DNA of 64,000 nt from Entophlyctis helioformis (lineage: Eukaryota > Chytridiomycota > Chytridiomycetes > Chytridiales > Chytriomycetaceae), in NCBI GenBank assembly GCA_025526915.1, contig JAHLKH010000037.1:1-64000 (forward strand), in the 5' to 3' direction. Shown in pieces: positions 48,223-60,457 of this stretch (positions are counted from its first letter, which is position 1; each line of letters starts with the position of its first letter). The translations under genes and the position numbers were made by a program. A model generated the notes under the pieces. It worked only from the letters and a program-made list of their open reading frames with translations. It had not been told where the DNA came from and did no database searches.

Positions 48223-49328
48223 GCGGGATCTTGCCGCGACCTTGTGAATGAGTGACTGAATAAACTTCATGCTACCCACGTGATGGCCAGGTTGAACGTT
48301 TGAAGCGAGCGCGAAGACAAGGGGGCAGCGAAACGAGACCCGTGTGTCACCAGATGCTGCGGTGCACAGCCTGGCACACGGTCTGCCGTGTGTGTGCCGA
48401 CTGTCGCGTGAGCTGCTGCTGGCACGAGATGCGAGGTCAGACGACCCAGCTCGGGATGTTTGGCCGCACACTCGAGCTCCGACACACGGCACCGTTTGGA
48501 CGGCGGGGCAGCGCGACGGCGGCGGAGGGCTCCGTTGCCACATCATCGCAAGGAGTGTGTGACCCAGCGAGATCATGCAACTCGTGACGATGCACAAACT
48601 GCCGCAGCCGCCTGGCTGGGCTGACTGGCTGGGCTGACTGACTGAGCTGACTGACTGGCTGGCGGCCGCGCAAGAGAAAGTGTGCACTGACGGCTGGTGT
48701 TCAGCCAGTGCACGAGCGCGAACACGAGCTCGCAATGTGGCTACCGTTGGCAGTGGCACAGCGGTGGCACACGGCAGACGGCACTTGGGTGATGACCGTC
48801 GCTTGGTGCAACCAAAAGATGGAGCTGCAGGCGTTGTCACACAGTTGATGGTGGAGTGCTGCCTCGAGTTGCCCCCCCAATCCTTGCCCCTCGGCCGTCG
48901 CTCCTTCACATCAGCCGTGCGAGGGACAACCATCGCGCCGAACGACTCGACAAATGGAATCACGCGACACGCTGGCACGCACATCACCCGTGCAACCATT
49001 CGGACAGCGGCGCGACAATTCAACCTCGGCATGTGGCATGCACCACGTTGCATGGGCAGGTGCCGCATGGCTCGAGCAGGGGTCGTGTCTGCAGAGTCGC
49101 ACCGTCACACTCATCCGCACAGCCGCTTCTCCAGTCCCCGCCATCTGCGATCTGCCCGTCCAACCCATCCCAACCCATCCAATCCCAACCCATCCCAGCC
49201 CAACCCAGCCCAACCCAACTGATCCCATGACAGACCCAGGCCCCTCCCGTCGACTATAAAAAGGGCAGCATCCCCCCGCTGCTCTGCTCACACCAGACAG
49301 CCACAGCTCGAACAATCTCCTCTACAAG
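48223..49328. other. intergenic region with lipase promoter
   Basis: No gene is supported in these 1.1 kb. A CACGTG box is at 48277-48282. CTGACTGG-type repeats lie at about 48613-48660 and CAACCCATCC-type repeats at about 49160-49220. TATAAA at 49255-49260 lies 69 bp before the lipase ATG. Confidence 0.6.
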
Positions 49329-50583
49329 ATGATCTTCAACAGCGCTTTCGTCCTCTCCCTCGTGGCTGCCACTGCCCAGCTCGTTGCGGCCGCTCCCCTT
49401 GAGTCTGGCCTGTCCAGCTCGGTCGTTCTCGAGAAGCGCGGCGCTCCTCTCGATGGCACCACCGTCGACCGTCTCGCCAAGCGCATGCAGATCGCTGCCG
49501 CTGCCTGTACGTCTCGGCCGTCATTCATGTGGCTCGCCCGTCCTCCCACAGACCGCCATTGGCTTGGCTGTGTTCGATGCTAATTGACGCGATTTCGCTC
49601 GTGTGTGCCTTTCCGCCTGCCGCCTGCCTTCATCGCCTGCTGCCGTCGTGTGCACACGCTCAATCCTCTCCAATCTGCCGCTCTCCAGACTGCCCCCAGG
49701 TTGTCAACGGCAGCTCGTGGACCTGCGGCCGTCCCTGCCAGGGCGCTACCGCCGGCACCCGTGTCATCACCAAGTTTGGCCAGGACAACACCGCCGCCGC
49801 CGTCGGGTGAGTCTCGCTCTTCACGCATGCTGCACGCCATCGGCCGTGTTGGCGTCTAACGCCCTCCTCCTCCCCCCGCCAATCCATCTCTGCTGCAGTG
49901 CTGTCACGATCAACGATGTCGACAAGACCATTGTCGTTATGTTCCGCGGCTCTGCCTCGGACAAGGACTGGGCCCAGAACTTCAAGTTTGGCCTCAACTT
50001 CCCGGCCTGGCTCAAGAAGACCCCGCAGGGCGCGGTCATCCCCACCGCCAAGTCGCTGGTCATTCCCTCGGGCATCCAGGTGCACTCTGGTTTCCAGGAG
50101 AACTACCAGGCGGTGCGCACCGTGGTCCAGACAACGCTCAACAACACGCTCGCCGCCAACCCCACGTACAATGTCGAGTTTGTCGGCCACTCGCTCGGCG
50201 GCTCCGAGGCTGCCATTGCCGCCTTTGACACGGTCCAGCTCCGCGGCGCTGCATTCGCCTCGCGCATCTCCGTCTACACTTACGGCATGCCGCGCACCGG
50301 CAACTCGCAGTTTGCCACCTGGTTCGCCACCCTCGGTCTCAATGTCTACCGCGTCACCCGCATGAACGACCCCGTGCCCCACCTTCCCCCCGGCTGGGTC
50401 GGCTACCGCCACGTCAAGCAGGAGTACGGCATCAACACCGCCGGCGTCAGCATTGCCTGCACCAACGAGTCTGCCACCTCGGGCGAGACCAAGGACTGCA
50501 TGACCGTCAACTACAAGGCCGACAACGACATTCACGTCACTGGCTACTACGGCTGGATCACCTCGCCCGACCAGTGCGTCTAA
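49329..50583 (+). CDS. secreted class-3 (Rhizomucor-type) lipase
   Basis: This is an extracellular triacylglycerol lipase or related esterase. Exons are 49329..49506, 49689..49806 and 49899..50583, giving 326 residues. The signal peptide is residues 1-22 (hydrophobic, ending VAAAP). Two Kex2-like sites follow, at EKR-G and AKR-M, so a propeptide is likely. The catalytic Ser lies in GHSLGG, Asp in MNDPVPHLPP and His in the terminal DIHVTGYYG. MFRGSASDKDW holds the oxyanion loop. Six or more Cys suggest disulfides. The TATA box is 69 bp upstream. Confidence 0.95.
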
Positions 50584-50765
50584 TCGCTGGCTGCTCCATT
50601 CGGCCAGACTACAGCACCATACTACATCAATAAACCCCACCACTGTGTCACCATCTCATCAGTATCTGTTTGTTTTCTTGTTGTATCTGCGGTGTTCTCG
50701 AGTGGCGTCCAGAGTTGTCAGTAATAGTATGCATAAAACATGGGCTGATGATGGTCATGTGATGA

Positions 50766-50847
50766 GGGCGGATGGCCGAGCGGTCCAAGGCGCCACGTTA
50801 AGGCCGTGGTCTCTCCGGAGGCGTGGGTTCGAATCCCACTTCGCTCA
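50766..50847 (+). tRNA. tRNA-Leu (AAG anticodon)
   Basis: This 82-nt gene has a long variable arm typical of Leu. The D-arm is GGCCGAGCGG, and the anticodon stem CCACG/CGTGG has loop TTAAGGC. The T-arm is GTGGG TTCGAAT CCCAC, and acceptor GGGCGGA pairs with TTCGCTC with two G-U pairs. A Pol III terminator T-run follows at about 50852. No intron is seen. Confidence 0.95.
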
Positions 50848-50879
50848 CACACTTTTTGCTTCAAACACCGTTTTGCTCG

Positions 50880-51572
50880 CTGCGCCATCGGCCCACCTAG
50901 CCTGTCCTCTCTTTTTTGCTCTTCGCCCGCCAGTTCACAGACATCAGCTTCGCCAACTCCCCTTGCTTCGGCTACGACCTTGCCGATGGCGTCCGCACTC
51001 TGCTGCTCGCCCGGATCGACGGCCTGTGGACGCTCAAGTTCGCCCTCCGCCTCAACCTCCTCGCCGCCAACCACCCCTTCACCGACGGCTGCTGCATCCT
51101 CTGCAACCAGAGCCTGAACGGCACCCACGAGTGGGCTCACTTTGTCGTCAGCTGCACCGGCCTCGCCATCCAACGCGACGACGCCAATCTCGCCCCATTC
51201 ATTGCCCAGATCTCGGAAGCCATCGAACACAAGCTCCCCGAATCCAACGATCCCGCCGCTCTCGCCGCGCTCGGCTATGACGACGATCTTCTGGCTACGT
51301 TTAGGACCATCCGAGTATCTACAAGAATCGACCAAGTGTACATAACGCTCCTCGGCGGAGGAGTTCTATCCGGTGTTGCGGACATTACAGAGTCTTGGCT
51401 CTGTGGTGACCAGCAACAAGTCAATGCACCTGGAGACGTGCGTCCACTCGCCTCGCGAATGTGCGCGTTTCTTCAGGCTGCCCATGGTGTGTTCCAGCGA
51501 ACTTTATGGATACATCACCATGGACGTGTCGGACCAGGGGGATGACATAACTGAGGATCTACGCACGGCCTA
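50880..51572 (+). pseudogene. decayed ORF with retroelement-like C-terminal zinc knuckle
   Basis: An open frame without any ATG runs from just downstream of tRNA-Leu to a frame change near 51345. It resumes in the next frame (EEFYPVLRTLQSLGSVV) to a stop at 51571-51573. It contains C-x2-C followed by H-x4-C (CCILC .. HFVVSC), a spacing found in the C-terminal region of many non-LTR reverse transcriptases. No reverse-transcriptase core, poly-A tail or target-site duplication is seen. A 5'-truncated LINE-like remnant is the best reading; a degraded host gene is the alternative. Confidence 0.45.
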
Positions 51573-51893
51573 AAGCTCGAAAGGGTATGGCATCATCTAC
51601 TATGAGGCGTGGCTTCCACAGAGCGTCCAAGCCACCGTTTCGGCTGCGCATCACGTGACCACACTCAGGTGACCTCACGTGCGAGTGCAAGGCGCGCCGA
51701 TCCAAAGTCGCACATCCAGCCGGCGATCGGCAGGCGGGATCAGCCTGAGTCATCGACTGGCGAGCGTCGGCGAGCGTCGGCGGTTTCCACCCTCGCACCT
51801 CCAACACCTCAACGCTGCCCACACTGCCCACCACATTCAACCACAGCCACAGCCGCCCACGCCCACGCCCACTGCCCTGCGACCTGCACGCAC
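51573..51893. promoter_or_regulatory. upstream region of the velvet gene with two E-boxes
   Basis: CACGTG occurs at 51652-51657 and 51676-51681. The in-frame sequence upstream of 51894 has no ATG, so this stretch is treated as leader and promoter. Confidence 0.5.
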
Positions 51894-54858
51894 ATGCCCC
51901 CAGCACCCGTCCCTCTGCCTGACCCACAGCAGTCTCAAACGTCGCTCCAGACGCAGCACCAGCACCAGCACCAGCTGCACATCCACAACCACTCCGACAA
52001 CGAAAACAACAACCAAAACAGCAACCACATCGACTACAGCAACTACGGCAACTACGGCAACCACGGCAACCACAGCAGCCAGCAGCCATCTGGCTACTAC
52101 GGCCACCCGTCCCTCTCGCTCTACTACAACAACTCGCTCGGCCAGGCACAGTACCTGCATCCAAACGGCTTTCCTGGCCCTGCCGTCTATGGCTCCTTGT
52201 ACGACCAGAGCAAGTCTTACTACCAGCAGCACCCGCAGCACCAACCGCTGTATGAGCAAGAGGTCCTGCAGCCTTGGCAGGTGCGGCCTCCGCTGGTTGC
52301 AACGGCCGCCTCTTCACAGCCTCAGCCCCAACCACAGCTGCAGCCGCAGCAACCTCAACCACGGCCCACGTCGCCAACAACCAGCAAAAACATCTCCTTG
52401 GACCGCCCGGCCATCAACACGCTGATCACCCCGTCAGATGGCCCCACAAATAGGCGATCATCGGCCCCGCTCCTCAACCCCGAGCTCGCTCAGCTGGCCA
52501 ACGCCATCGTTCAAGCTGCATCTTCCACTGCTCCCACCCCGTCGTCGTCATCGTCACCGCCATCTTCATCTGGCGGCTCTCAGGCTGCATGCAAGAGCAC
52601 AATGCCTGCCAAGGATCAACAGCAGCTGAGCCATCAGAGCCATGAGAGCCATCAGAGCCAACAGAGCCATCAGCAGCAACAGGAACAGCAGGAGCAACAG
52701 GAGCAGAATGAGCAGAATGAGCAGCAGGATCAAGAACAAATGCCGCCGTCGCTGCAGCAGACAACATCGACAACCATGACAACGCGGTCCTCATCGTCGG
52801 CTTCATCGCAGTCTGCATCGCAGTCTGCATCTCAGACACAGTTGCAGCAGCAGTCACAGTGCCAGTCTGACACGCTCCCAGTCCGGACTGCATCGGAAGG
52901 CCAACAGCGTCCAGATGCACACGCCGCCAGTGGCCATTCTGACGAGCCGGTGTCGCACAAGCGGACTCGGTCGCATCTGCAACTTTCCGCGACAGACACC
53001 AACTCGAACAGCAGCTCCAACGGCAACAACTTCAACGGCGACGAAGACGAGACGGCATACCACGCGAGCCACAGCCATCATACCAACGCACAGCACAATT
53101 CCGTCAACAGCAGCACCACAGACGGCGGCGATAAGGACGGCTCTCGAACAGAGGACGGCACGGGGACAGCTGGCGCCATGATAACAAGCAGAATAACCAA
53201 GAGCGAGTCTGCTGGGGACACCAACGCCATAGACACGTCCGACAGCCGACACCGACACCAGCAGCAGCAGCAGCAACACAACACCAGCACCACCACCAGA
53301 TGATGCTAAAGGGCGGCTCCAGCTCCAGCAGCAGCCGGAGCAGCTCCAGCCTCGGCATGCGGGCAGACGACCCGCACAGCACGTCAAGTGCAGCCGGTGC
53401 AGTGGCGGCCGCCGGGATTGGTCTGGACCACAGAGTCCGCAGAATCGCCGGCAAAGGCGACGGCGGCCACATCATTCCGACCGACCTCTGCACCAGCACC
53501 AGCATCAGCAGCACCACTGGCAGCAGCAGCAGCAGCAGCAGCAGCACAGCAGCAACAGCCTGGCTGCCCATGGACCAATGGACGTTGATGTGTTGCAGTC
53601 GCTGCAGTCGCTGCCACTCGGCCTCGCTGCGCCGTACGAGCCCATGTACGTTGACACCGCCTGTGTATCGCCACCTGTGTGTCGCCGCCTGCGTATGGCC
53701 ACATGCCATGCCGCGGACTGCTTCTCCGCGTCAGAGCCCCTCGCTGACGTGGCTCTTGTGTTTGGCCCCCGATCTGCTAACGCGACTGCGACTTTGCATC
53801 GGATTTGCACACCGTGCACATCGCTGGATCGGCGTGGCACGATTTTGGCACGATTTTGGCACCAAATGCAGGCCCAATTACGAGCTGATCATTCGGCAGC
53901 AGCCGTCCCGTGCACGCATGTCCGGCTTTGGCATCAAGGACAGGTGCGTTCATCTGCTGCTACCGTCCGTGCCTCCTTGCCTCCTTCCAGACGACTGACT
54001 CGACCTCTGCCACTTGTTCAGACGGCCGCTCGACCCAACACCCATGTGCGTATGCCTTCAGTCACACAGCCACTGGTCTTTCTTGGCAGATGCACATCGT
54101 GCTGACTCTCCCTGCTGTGCAGTGCGCAAGTCATTATGCGCAACCCAGACGGATCATATGGCCGTGCCAGATACGACGACGCCGCCTTTCTCATCTCGCA
54201 CGTCACGTTATGGTCAACGTAAGTCGCTCTTGGCCGCTCTTGCTCTCAACACAGTCCTCACAGCACAGCATCGACAGGGACATGAGCACTCAACTCAGCG
54301 CCGTGTCGGCGCCAGCACCCACTTCCTTTGGCCCGCCCATCATCGGACGCTCGCCCGCACCCGACGTGCCGCCCACATCGCAACACAACCAGATTCTCCT
54401 CGGCGCGCTCATCTCGCCGTGCCACATTCTCTCCGACGTCGACGGCGACCGCGGGCTCTTTTTCATCTTCCCCGATGTCTCTGTGCGAACGTCGGGCACC
54501 TACCGCATCAAGATCTCGCTCTACGACATCAAGGGGTGAGACTCCCTTGCACTGCCATGGACATGGACTCTTGGCTCATACCTACACACATCCTGCCCTG
54601 CACAGCGCCATCTCCAAAAAGTCTCCCATCTCGTTTGTTGTCTCGGATGCCTTCACGGTTTACTCGCCCAAGACGTTTCCGGGAATGTCAGGTACCTCTC
54701 TTGTTCTCTGCGCACCTATCTGTAGACTCGAGTGCCGTATGCGTGCTGACGCGGATGCTGTAGACTCCACACCGCTGTCACGCACATTCTCCAAGCAGGG
54801 CATCCGCATCCACATCAGGACAGATGCACCCAAGCGCGACGACCAAGACTCGCCTTGA
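51894..54858 (+). CDS. velvet-domain transcriptional regulator, Gln-rich
   Basis: Velvet proteins are fungal NF-kB-fold regulators of development and secondary metabolism. Proposed exons are 51894..53206, 53262..53645, 53872..53943, 54022..54045 (24 nt), 54123..54218, 54269..54535, 54606..54691 and 54764..54858, giving 778 residues. The first 560 residues are low-complexity (Gln, Asn, Ser, His). The velvet domain follows with YELIIRQQPSRARMSGFGIK, RRPLDPTPIAQV, LFFIFPDVSVRTSGTYRIKI, FTVYSPKTFPGMS and LSRTFSKQGIRIHIR. The 55-bp intron at 53207 is inferred from a frame change inside a CAG run and could instead be a repeat-length error. The subfamily (VelB/VosA-like) is not resolved. Confidence 0.85.
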
Positions 54859-55464
54859 CACCCCCTGCTTGGCCAGAAGCCTCCAGCCCCACTCGCACAC
54901 CTTTGCTGCCCGTACTTGGATCCCCCCTACTTCGACTTTAACTGTAGATTCCATTCCGCCACAGGTTGGTTATCCTCACAAGACCCAGCCCCGCTCTCAC
55001 ACATACACCAGCGTCCACTTCATCACACACTCCCCCAATCAATCTGTTTATAATACGCAGCGGCAGATTCTTACACATTGACCTGCTGCAGACTGCTCGA
55101 CCACTCATCTCCAAGAGACCCCCCTTTGCTTGGCACCCACACCGCCAACGCCACCTCGAACGACCGTTATCAGACACTGCGTCCTGTTGACTTTTTAATA
55201 CTGCGTTTATAAACTTCATTGCGCGTTCATCAGCTTGCCAGCTCGCCAGCTCGTCAGCTTGCCGGCCAGTCCATCCATCAGTCCTGCAATTGAACAGAGC
55301 CGCACATATGCCCCGCTGCCGCCTCGAGTGTCCGAGCACAGACTACAATGACAGAGACAGCCTCTCGACCTGCGACCCAACGTCTTGATCCACGTCATGC
55401 TCCTCGTGTTCGTCGCATGCATCGCTCGTGTCAGGCACAGGTGCAAACCCAAGCGCAAGCGCAT
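54859..55464. other. convergent intergenic region
   Basis: This is 606 bp between the velvet stop and the SAPS stop. It is AT-richer than its surroundings and pyrimidine-rich. No gene, repeat or RNA is recognised. Confidence 0.5.
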
Positions 55465-58400
55465 CTACACACCAAGCGTGTCAGCGCTCGTCATCTTCAC
55501 ACCGGCATCCAGACATGCACATGCAGAGCGACACGTACATGCAGATCCGAGATCGACATCCAGTCCAGAGAGATCACTTGACGAGTCGTCATTGTCATCG
55601 TCATGGGCGTGCAACGCGTGCTCGCTGTGCTCGTGCATCTCGGCGCCAGGATCACGGACATCGTCTTCGACCTCGACGTCCAGATCCCCGTCGTCACCGT
55701 CGTCATCGTCGCCCTCGTTTTCATGGTCCTCGTCGGCCGCCTGCTGGTCATGATCCTCCAGGTCGCCCGGATCTTCGAGATGGAACTCGGCCGCAGGGTC
55801 CGCCAGCCCGCTCGTTGCGCAAACATCGATCGTCTCATCGCCATGCTCGGCTTCTGCATCAGCCATCTCGTGGTTGCCGTCGCGGTCATGGTGGCCATCG
55901 GCCTCGGCCTCGGTCACAAACACAACGTCGATATCGCTGGCGACTTCCTCGACCCCCGCACCTAGGCTGCCAGGTGCAGGCTCAACCACGAACCCAGGAA
56001 CAGGACACCATAGTGGCATCGGCCGTCGACGCACAGCGGGACTGTCGACATCACCGCTGCTTGCACCAGCAGCGCCGGCAGCCGCACCGCCGTCCACATC
56101 CCCGTCGTCCGAGACGTTTGCACTGTCCATCGTGCCGCTGAACGCGCCGTACTGCGCAACCGTTTGCCGCGTCTCGGCCACGAGCAACGGCACCACGTCG
56201 TCCCATGCAGGCGGCACTGTGTCACCACCTTCTCCGACACTGCGGCCGCGTTTCCGCCGCTGCGACGAGCGCGACCGTGACGGCAACCCCGACCGCGTCA
56301 GTGAGCGTGAGCGTGACGGTGATCGTGAGCGAGATGGCTGCTGCTGCTGCTGCCGCCGCCGGCCAAGCCGCGTGAGCCGCGCAAGCAGTCCGTTCGGCCG
56401 TGCCTGCGCATCCAGCCGCACAAGGTTGAGCAGCAGCACCATAAACCCACGGTTGCCGTTCCCTGTCGTCCCCGGCCACAACCACGCAGACATCCACACA
56501 ACGTGCCATTTCCGCATCATCGTCAGTCGCCAGCCACACTGCCCACATCTCACGCAAGAGGCACAACACATACGCTTGTCAGACATGAAATGCACAAGCA
56601 GCAGATCAAGCAGCGACACGTCGTCCTCATCGCCGTCGTCGCCCGTGGCCGTGTTGTCATGCTGGCCAGCCGCCTCGTTGTCGCTGTCCGTGTCAGCAGG
56701 CACGCCAAAGATGGCCCGCAGACCGCCAGCATGCTTCTGATGCACCACGTGGTGCACAAGCCGGTAGTACACGCCTTGGTACAGGTTATTGTCCCTGGGC
56801 ACACGCATCGCGAGTCAGTGCTTACCAAGCGCAGTCGGCCGGCTTGCACACTCCGCCGGTCCCATCTCCACCAACGAGCTTACTTGAAGCGGTCAAAGAA
56901 CCACTGCGTCAGCACTGGCCACGGCACACACGCCAGGAGGTCGCCCAGCTCGTCGGGCTTCTCGACGCGTCCAGTTCCCTGATCCGCAGCCACAGCCGCA
57001 GCCGCAGTCGTCGTCGTCATTGTGATACACGCTGCAACACACTCGAACACGGCGAGCACGCACGAGACGGGCAGCCCGGGCAAGAGCCCCACTGCACACA
57101 GGTCGCGCAGCCGCCGCTTGGCCGTCTCGACAGCCGCGTGCTGGAGCTCAGGCATCATGGGCGGTGTCCAGTTGACCATGTACGGCGGCACGGGGATCTG
57201 CGTGCGCACAGTCTGCGGCCGTCGCGGCACCACCACCATGGCATGCAGGACACCGACTAGAGCGGCCAGAGTCGGCGGCACGGCTCTCCCGTGCGTGCCA
57301 GCAGAGTCGTCTGCGACCGATGATGTGGATGCCATGGAGCAGATCGTGTCGACGACCTGCGAGAGCCGCTCGTGGTTGCCGACAATCGACATGTACATGA
57401 TGTACGAGTCTGGCGTCATGAGGCTCGGCCGGTACAGTCTCACAAACAGATCACAGGCCGCAAGGGCAACCTCGGGCTGATCTGCTCGTGGATCATCCAT
57501 CAGGCCAGTCAGTCAGTCAGTCAGCCAGCTGGTCAGTCAGTCGGCCAGCAAGACAGTCGGCCAGCGTCGCCCACTTTGCACCATGGCGAGATCCAGCACC
57601 GTGTCAATAAATTGAATCTCCAAGAGGTACTCGAGGAACTTGCGGCGCTGCACACGGTCGTCGGCAGGCGTCCAGCGCATGACGAGCATGAGCACATCGC
57701 AGACCTCTGGCTGCACCACACACTTGAGCATCTCGAGGATGATGGGGATGCCCGACGGCAACTCGATCGTGAGCATCTCGACCACATCGGATGTCTGCTT
57801 GATCATGCCCTGTACCGCTTTGCTGCGGTCACAGCAACATGCGTCAGCGTATCCCAAGGAGTGCTAGGTGGCCAGCAGACGGGATGCCGCACCTGAAATG
57901 CTTGAAATTGCCACGGGCTGTCGGCTCACAGATCCGCACAAGCGATCGCACTGTCGGTGCATTCAGGTCAGTCCATACGCACGTCAGTAACAACGGCAGC
58001 CGTCTCAACAGCCAGCCAAACGCACTGATACGCTCGCGGTGCTGCTCAACCAGCTTGCGGCTTCGACGCGCCATGCTGCACAGGATCTCTGTGACGCCCC
58101 ACCCGCGTCTTGCCTCGTCCTCGCTGACCATGCCCACGGAGTCGCGTTCCCGTGCCATGGCGCACTTGATCACATCCGTGAGATCCGTGTCCTCCCCATG
58201 CTGGCCGTCTGTCTCCACAGCCGCCGTGCTCGATCGAGACAGCGTCGCGTGCTCAGGCCCTGCAAGCGTCAGGAACCCGACAAACATCTCCACAGCGCCA
58301 GGGAGGTTGAGGTAGTCGCCGACCGTCTGGTCGAGCCGCGGCACACCGCGCATCAGAAATTCTTTCATGAGCTCATACTCGGTTGGGACTGGTGCCAGCG

Positions 58401-59313
58401 CGCCGAGATCCACGGCACCCGCATCGGCACCGGCCATCACGAGCGACAAGAGATTCGCGTCGTGCGTCGCCTTGAACAGGGATCCCGTTGCCAGCCCAAG
58501 ACGCGTGTCCGCATCCATCAGAGCGGGTGTGAGTATCCCATGTTTCGTCACGAACGACACAGAGGCAGGCTTGCGACCCAGACTCACACCAGCACCGCGC
58601 GTCGCCGCCACGCTCTTTAACACCATCTTCAGGTCCTTGACCGTGCTGCTCTTGAACCCGCCGTGTCCGCCCTCGGTGTCCGAGCTATCCGAATCGCTGC
58701 CGCTCAGTCCACTGGTGCTTCTCCCACTGTGATTCCCACGGACTCCAAAGCCATAGAGATCGTCATCGTCATCGTCATCGTCGTCGTCGTCATCACCTCC
58801 GCCGCCTTTGAGCATCTCCATGCTGTTTTGGCGTCGGCCAGCCAGTCCGGACGAGCCGCCGCCAACGGCCGTTGCAGCTGCCGTCTCGTCACCCGCCGCT
58901 GCGCCATCGCTGCTGCTCTCTGTCCATGCTGCAGCCGACTGCGGCGATGCACCGAGCACCTGGCCGACAGCCGCGCGGATCAGATTGAACTGACGCAGTC
59001 TGTCGTCGTCTTGCTCATCGTCGTCGTTGTCATCGTCGTCGTCGTCGTCTGAGTAATCCATGATGGGGTCGCCGGCCAGATCGCCGTCAAAGTCAAAATC
59101 GTCGTCGTCGTCATCGTCGTCGTCGTTGTCGACATTGTTGCTGTTGCTGTTGCGGTGCTTGCTGGCGGTGTGTGCGTGGGAGCGACTGGCGGCGGTTGCT
59201 TGATGGGCATCAAACAGCACGGTGGTGGTGGCAGTTGCCGTTGTAGCAGATGCAGATGCAGATGCCGCAGATGCGGGAGTGGTGGATGTCAAGGTCTGCG
59301 AGGTTGGACGCAT
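55465..59313 (-). CDS. SAPS-domain protein (PP6/Sit4 phosphatase regulatory subunit-like)
   Basis: SAPS proteins bind Sit4/PP6-type phosphatases and direct them in cell-cycle and TOR signalling. Exons are 57893..59313, 57575..57822, 56884..57481, 56574..56794 and 55465..56462, giving 1161 residues. The N-terminal 230 residues carry three runs of 7-12 Asp. SAPS-like helices include VGDYLNLPGAVEMFVGFLT, GVTEILCSM, KAVQGMIKQTSDVVEMLTI and NNLYQGVYYRLVHHVV. Then comes KRNGNRGFMVLLLNLV across the last intron. The C-terminal third is acidic and disordered with an Arg/Ser stretch. The N-terminal extension is longer than usual. Similarity is at the level of helix pattern and key blocks, so the assignment is fairly but not fully secure. 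Confidence 0.72.
57505..57545. repeat. (CAGT)n repeat in SAPS intron
   Basis: Two short runs of CAGT units, interrupted, inside the 93-bp second intron of the SAPS gene. Confidence 0.75.
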
Positions 59314-59385
59314 GCGAGTCCGTTGGCGTTATTGCCATGACCGGCCCAGATGGCGAGCCAGGCAGACGGTTTGCAAGGCAGCCAG

Positions 59386-60202
59386 ATGGTTAGTCAGGCA
59401 GTCAGGCAGGCAGGCAGGCAGGCGGCCGCGCAGAGCAGCGTGGCAGACATGCCGACCTGTGCAGCAGTGCTTGCGCTCGAGTCTGCAGCCGAGGCCGCGG
59501 GCCACCGTCGCCTGCCGGCGTCCTCCTTGCTGAGGCCCATCTGAGGGCGTGGGTTGAACGCGGTGTGGTTTCCGGCAAACCGCCAAACACCCGCCATGGC
59601 AAGTGATGCATGCCAGCATGGAGACATACCAGCATGGAGACATACCAGCATGGAGACATACCAGCATGCAGACATGCAGACGTATAGACTGACACACACG
59701 CACACGCACATGCACGCACACGCAGGCTTCCACGCCCACCATCCGCCAGCGCAACGAGCGCTACGCCCAGTGCGTTGAATGGCTCTGACTGACTGGCTGG
59801 CCTGGCGTGGCTGACCTGCACTGACCTGCACTGACCTGCACTGACCGGCTGCCGCCTTGCTCTGCCAGGAACATCCACAAGCGGGGCATGGTCAAGGACA
59901 CGGTGAGTGGCCTGCGTCTCACCCAGCGCCCCATCGCCTACTAACCCAACGCCGCATCGCCGACCAACCCAACGCCGGCATCTCCAAACGGGCCTCGTGC
60001 AGCTCAAAAAGGCCGAGCCGGAGCAGAAGGAGGCGACGTCGACCGTCGCGCCGTACCTGGCCGTCCTGTTCCTGGCGATCATCGTCGGCGGCGGTAAGCA
60101 CTCTGCGTCTACTGGCCCCTCTGCGTCGACTGACACCTCGGACCCTCTGACGCCTGCTCTCGACCCGCAGCCATCTTTGAGATCCTCAACCGCCGGCTCT
60201 GA
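59386..60202 (+). CDS. RAMP4/SERP-type ER translocon-associated protein
   Basis: This small tail-anchored protein sits at the Sec61 translocon and protects membrane proteins during stress. Exons are 59386..59388 (ATG only), 59726..59769, 59869..59902, 60003..60093 and 60171..60202, giving 67 residues, against about 66 in animals. STPTIRQRNERYAQ, NIHKRGMV, a Lys/Glu-rich hinge and the C-terminal membrane helix APYLAVLFLAIIVGGAIFEI define it. No ATG is in frame with ASTPT inside its exon. The only upstream ATG directly followed by a usable donor is at 59386 (GTTAGT), giving a phase-0 intron after Met. Introns 1 and 2 contain tandem repeats. Confidence 0.85.
59612..59672. repeat. 16-bp minisatellite in RAMP4 intron 1
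   Basis: About 3.5 tandem copies of ccagcatggagacata. A second tandem repeat of ctgacctgca units lies in intron 2 at about 59811-59846. Confidence 0.85.
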
Positions 60203-60457
60203 CCTGATCCCTTCAATGAACCGCTTGTTGCTCTGCATGCCCGCTGGCGAGTGTTGGCACCCGATCTGTGCACCGCCTGCCCTTGTTGCCCATCCTGCCC
60301 TTTGCGCCTTCCCTCTTCTGCAGGCCGCCACACCTGCCATCTGCCAGCGCCGCCATCCCAAGCACATTCACCGCCGTGGCGGCCTGCCGAGGCGGCCTTC
60401 AGCCAGCCGCAATTTTGTCGATGCGTTGACGTCGCACTCGAACGCCTTGAACCCAAC

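Noticed and set aside
45598..49068. 1156-residue open frame on the minus strand opposite HSP104
   Set aside because: It is antisense to a certain gene and extends into intergenic repeats. It has no recognisable domain and reflects the codon bias of a GC-rich exon.
49329..50583. Lipase as a horizontally acquired gene
   Set aside because: It has three exons with local-type splice sites and normal base composition, so nothing marks it as foreign.
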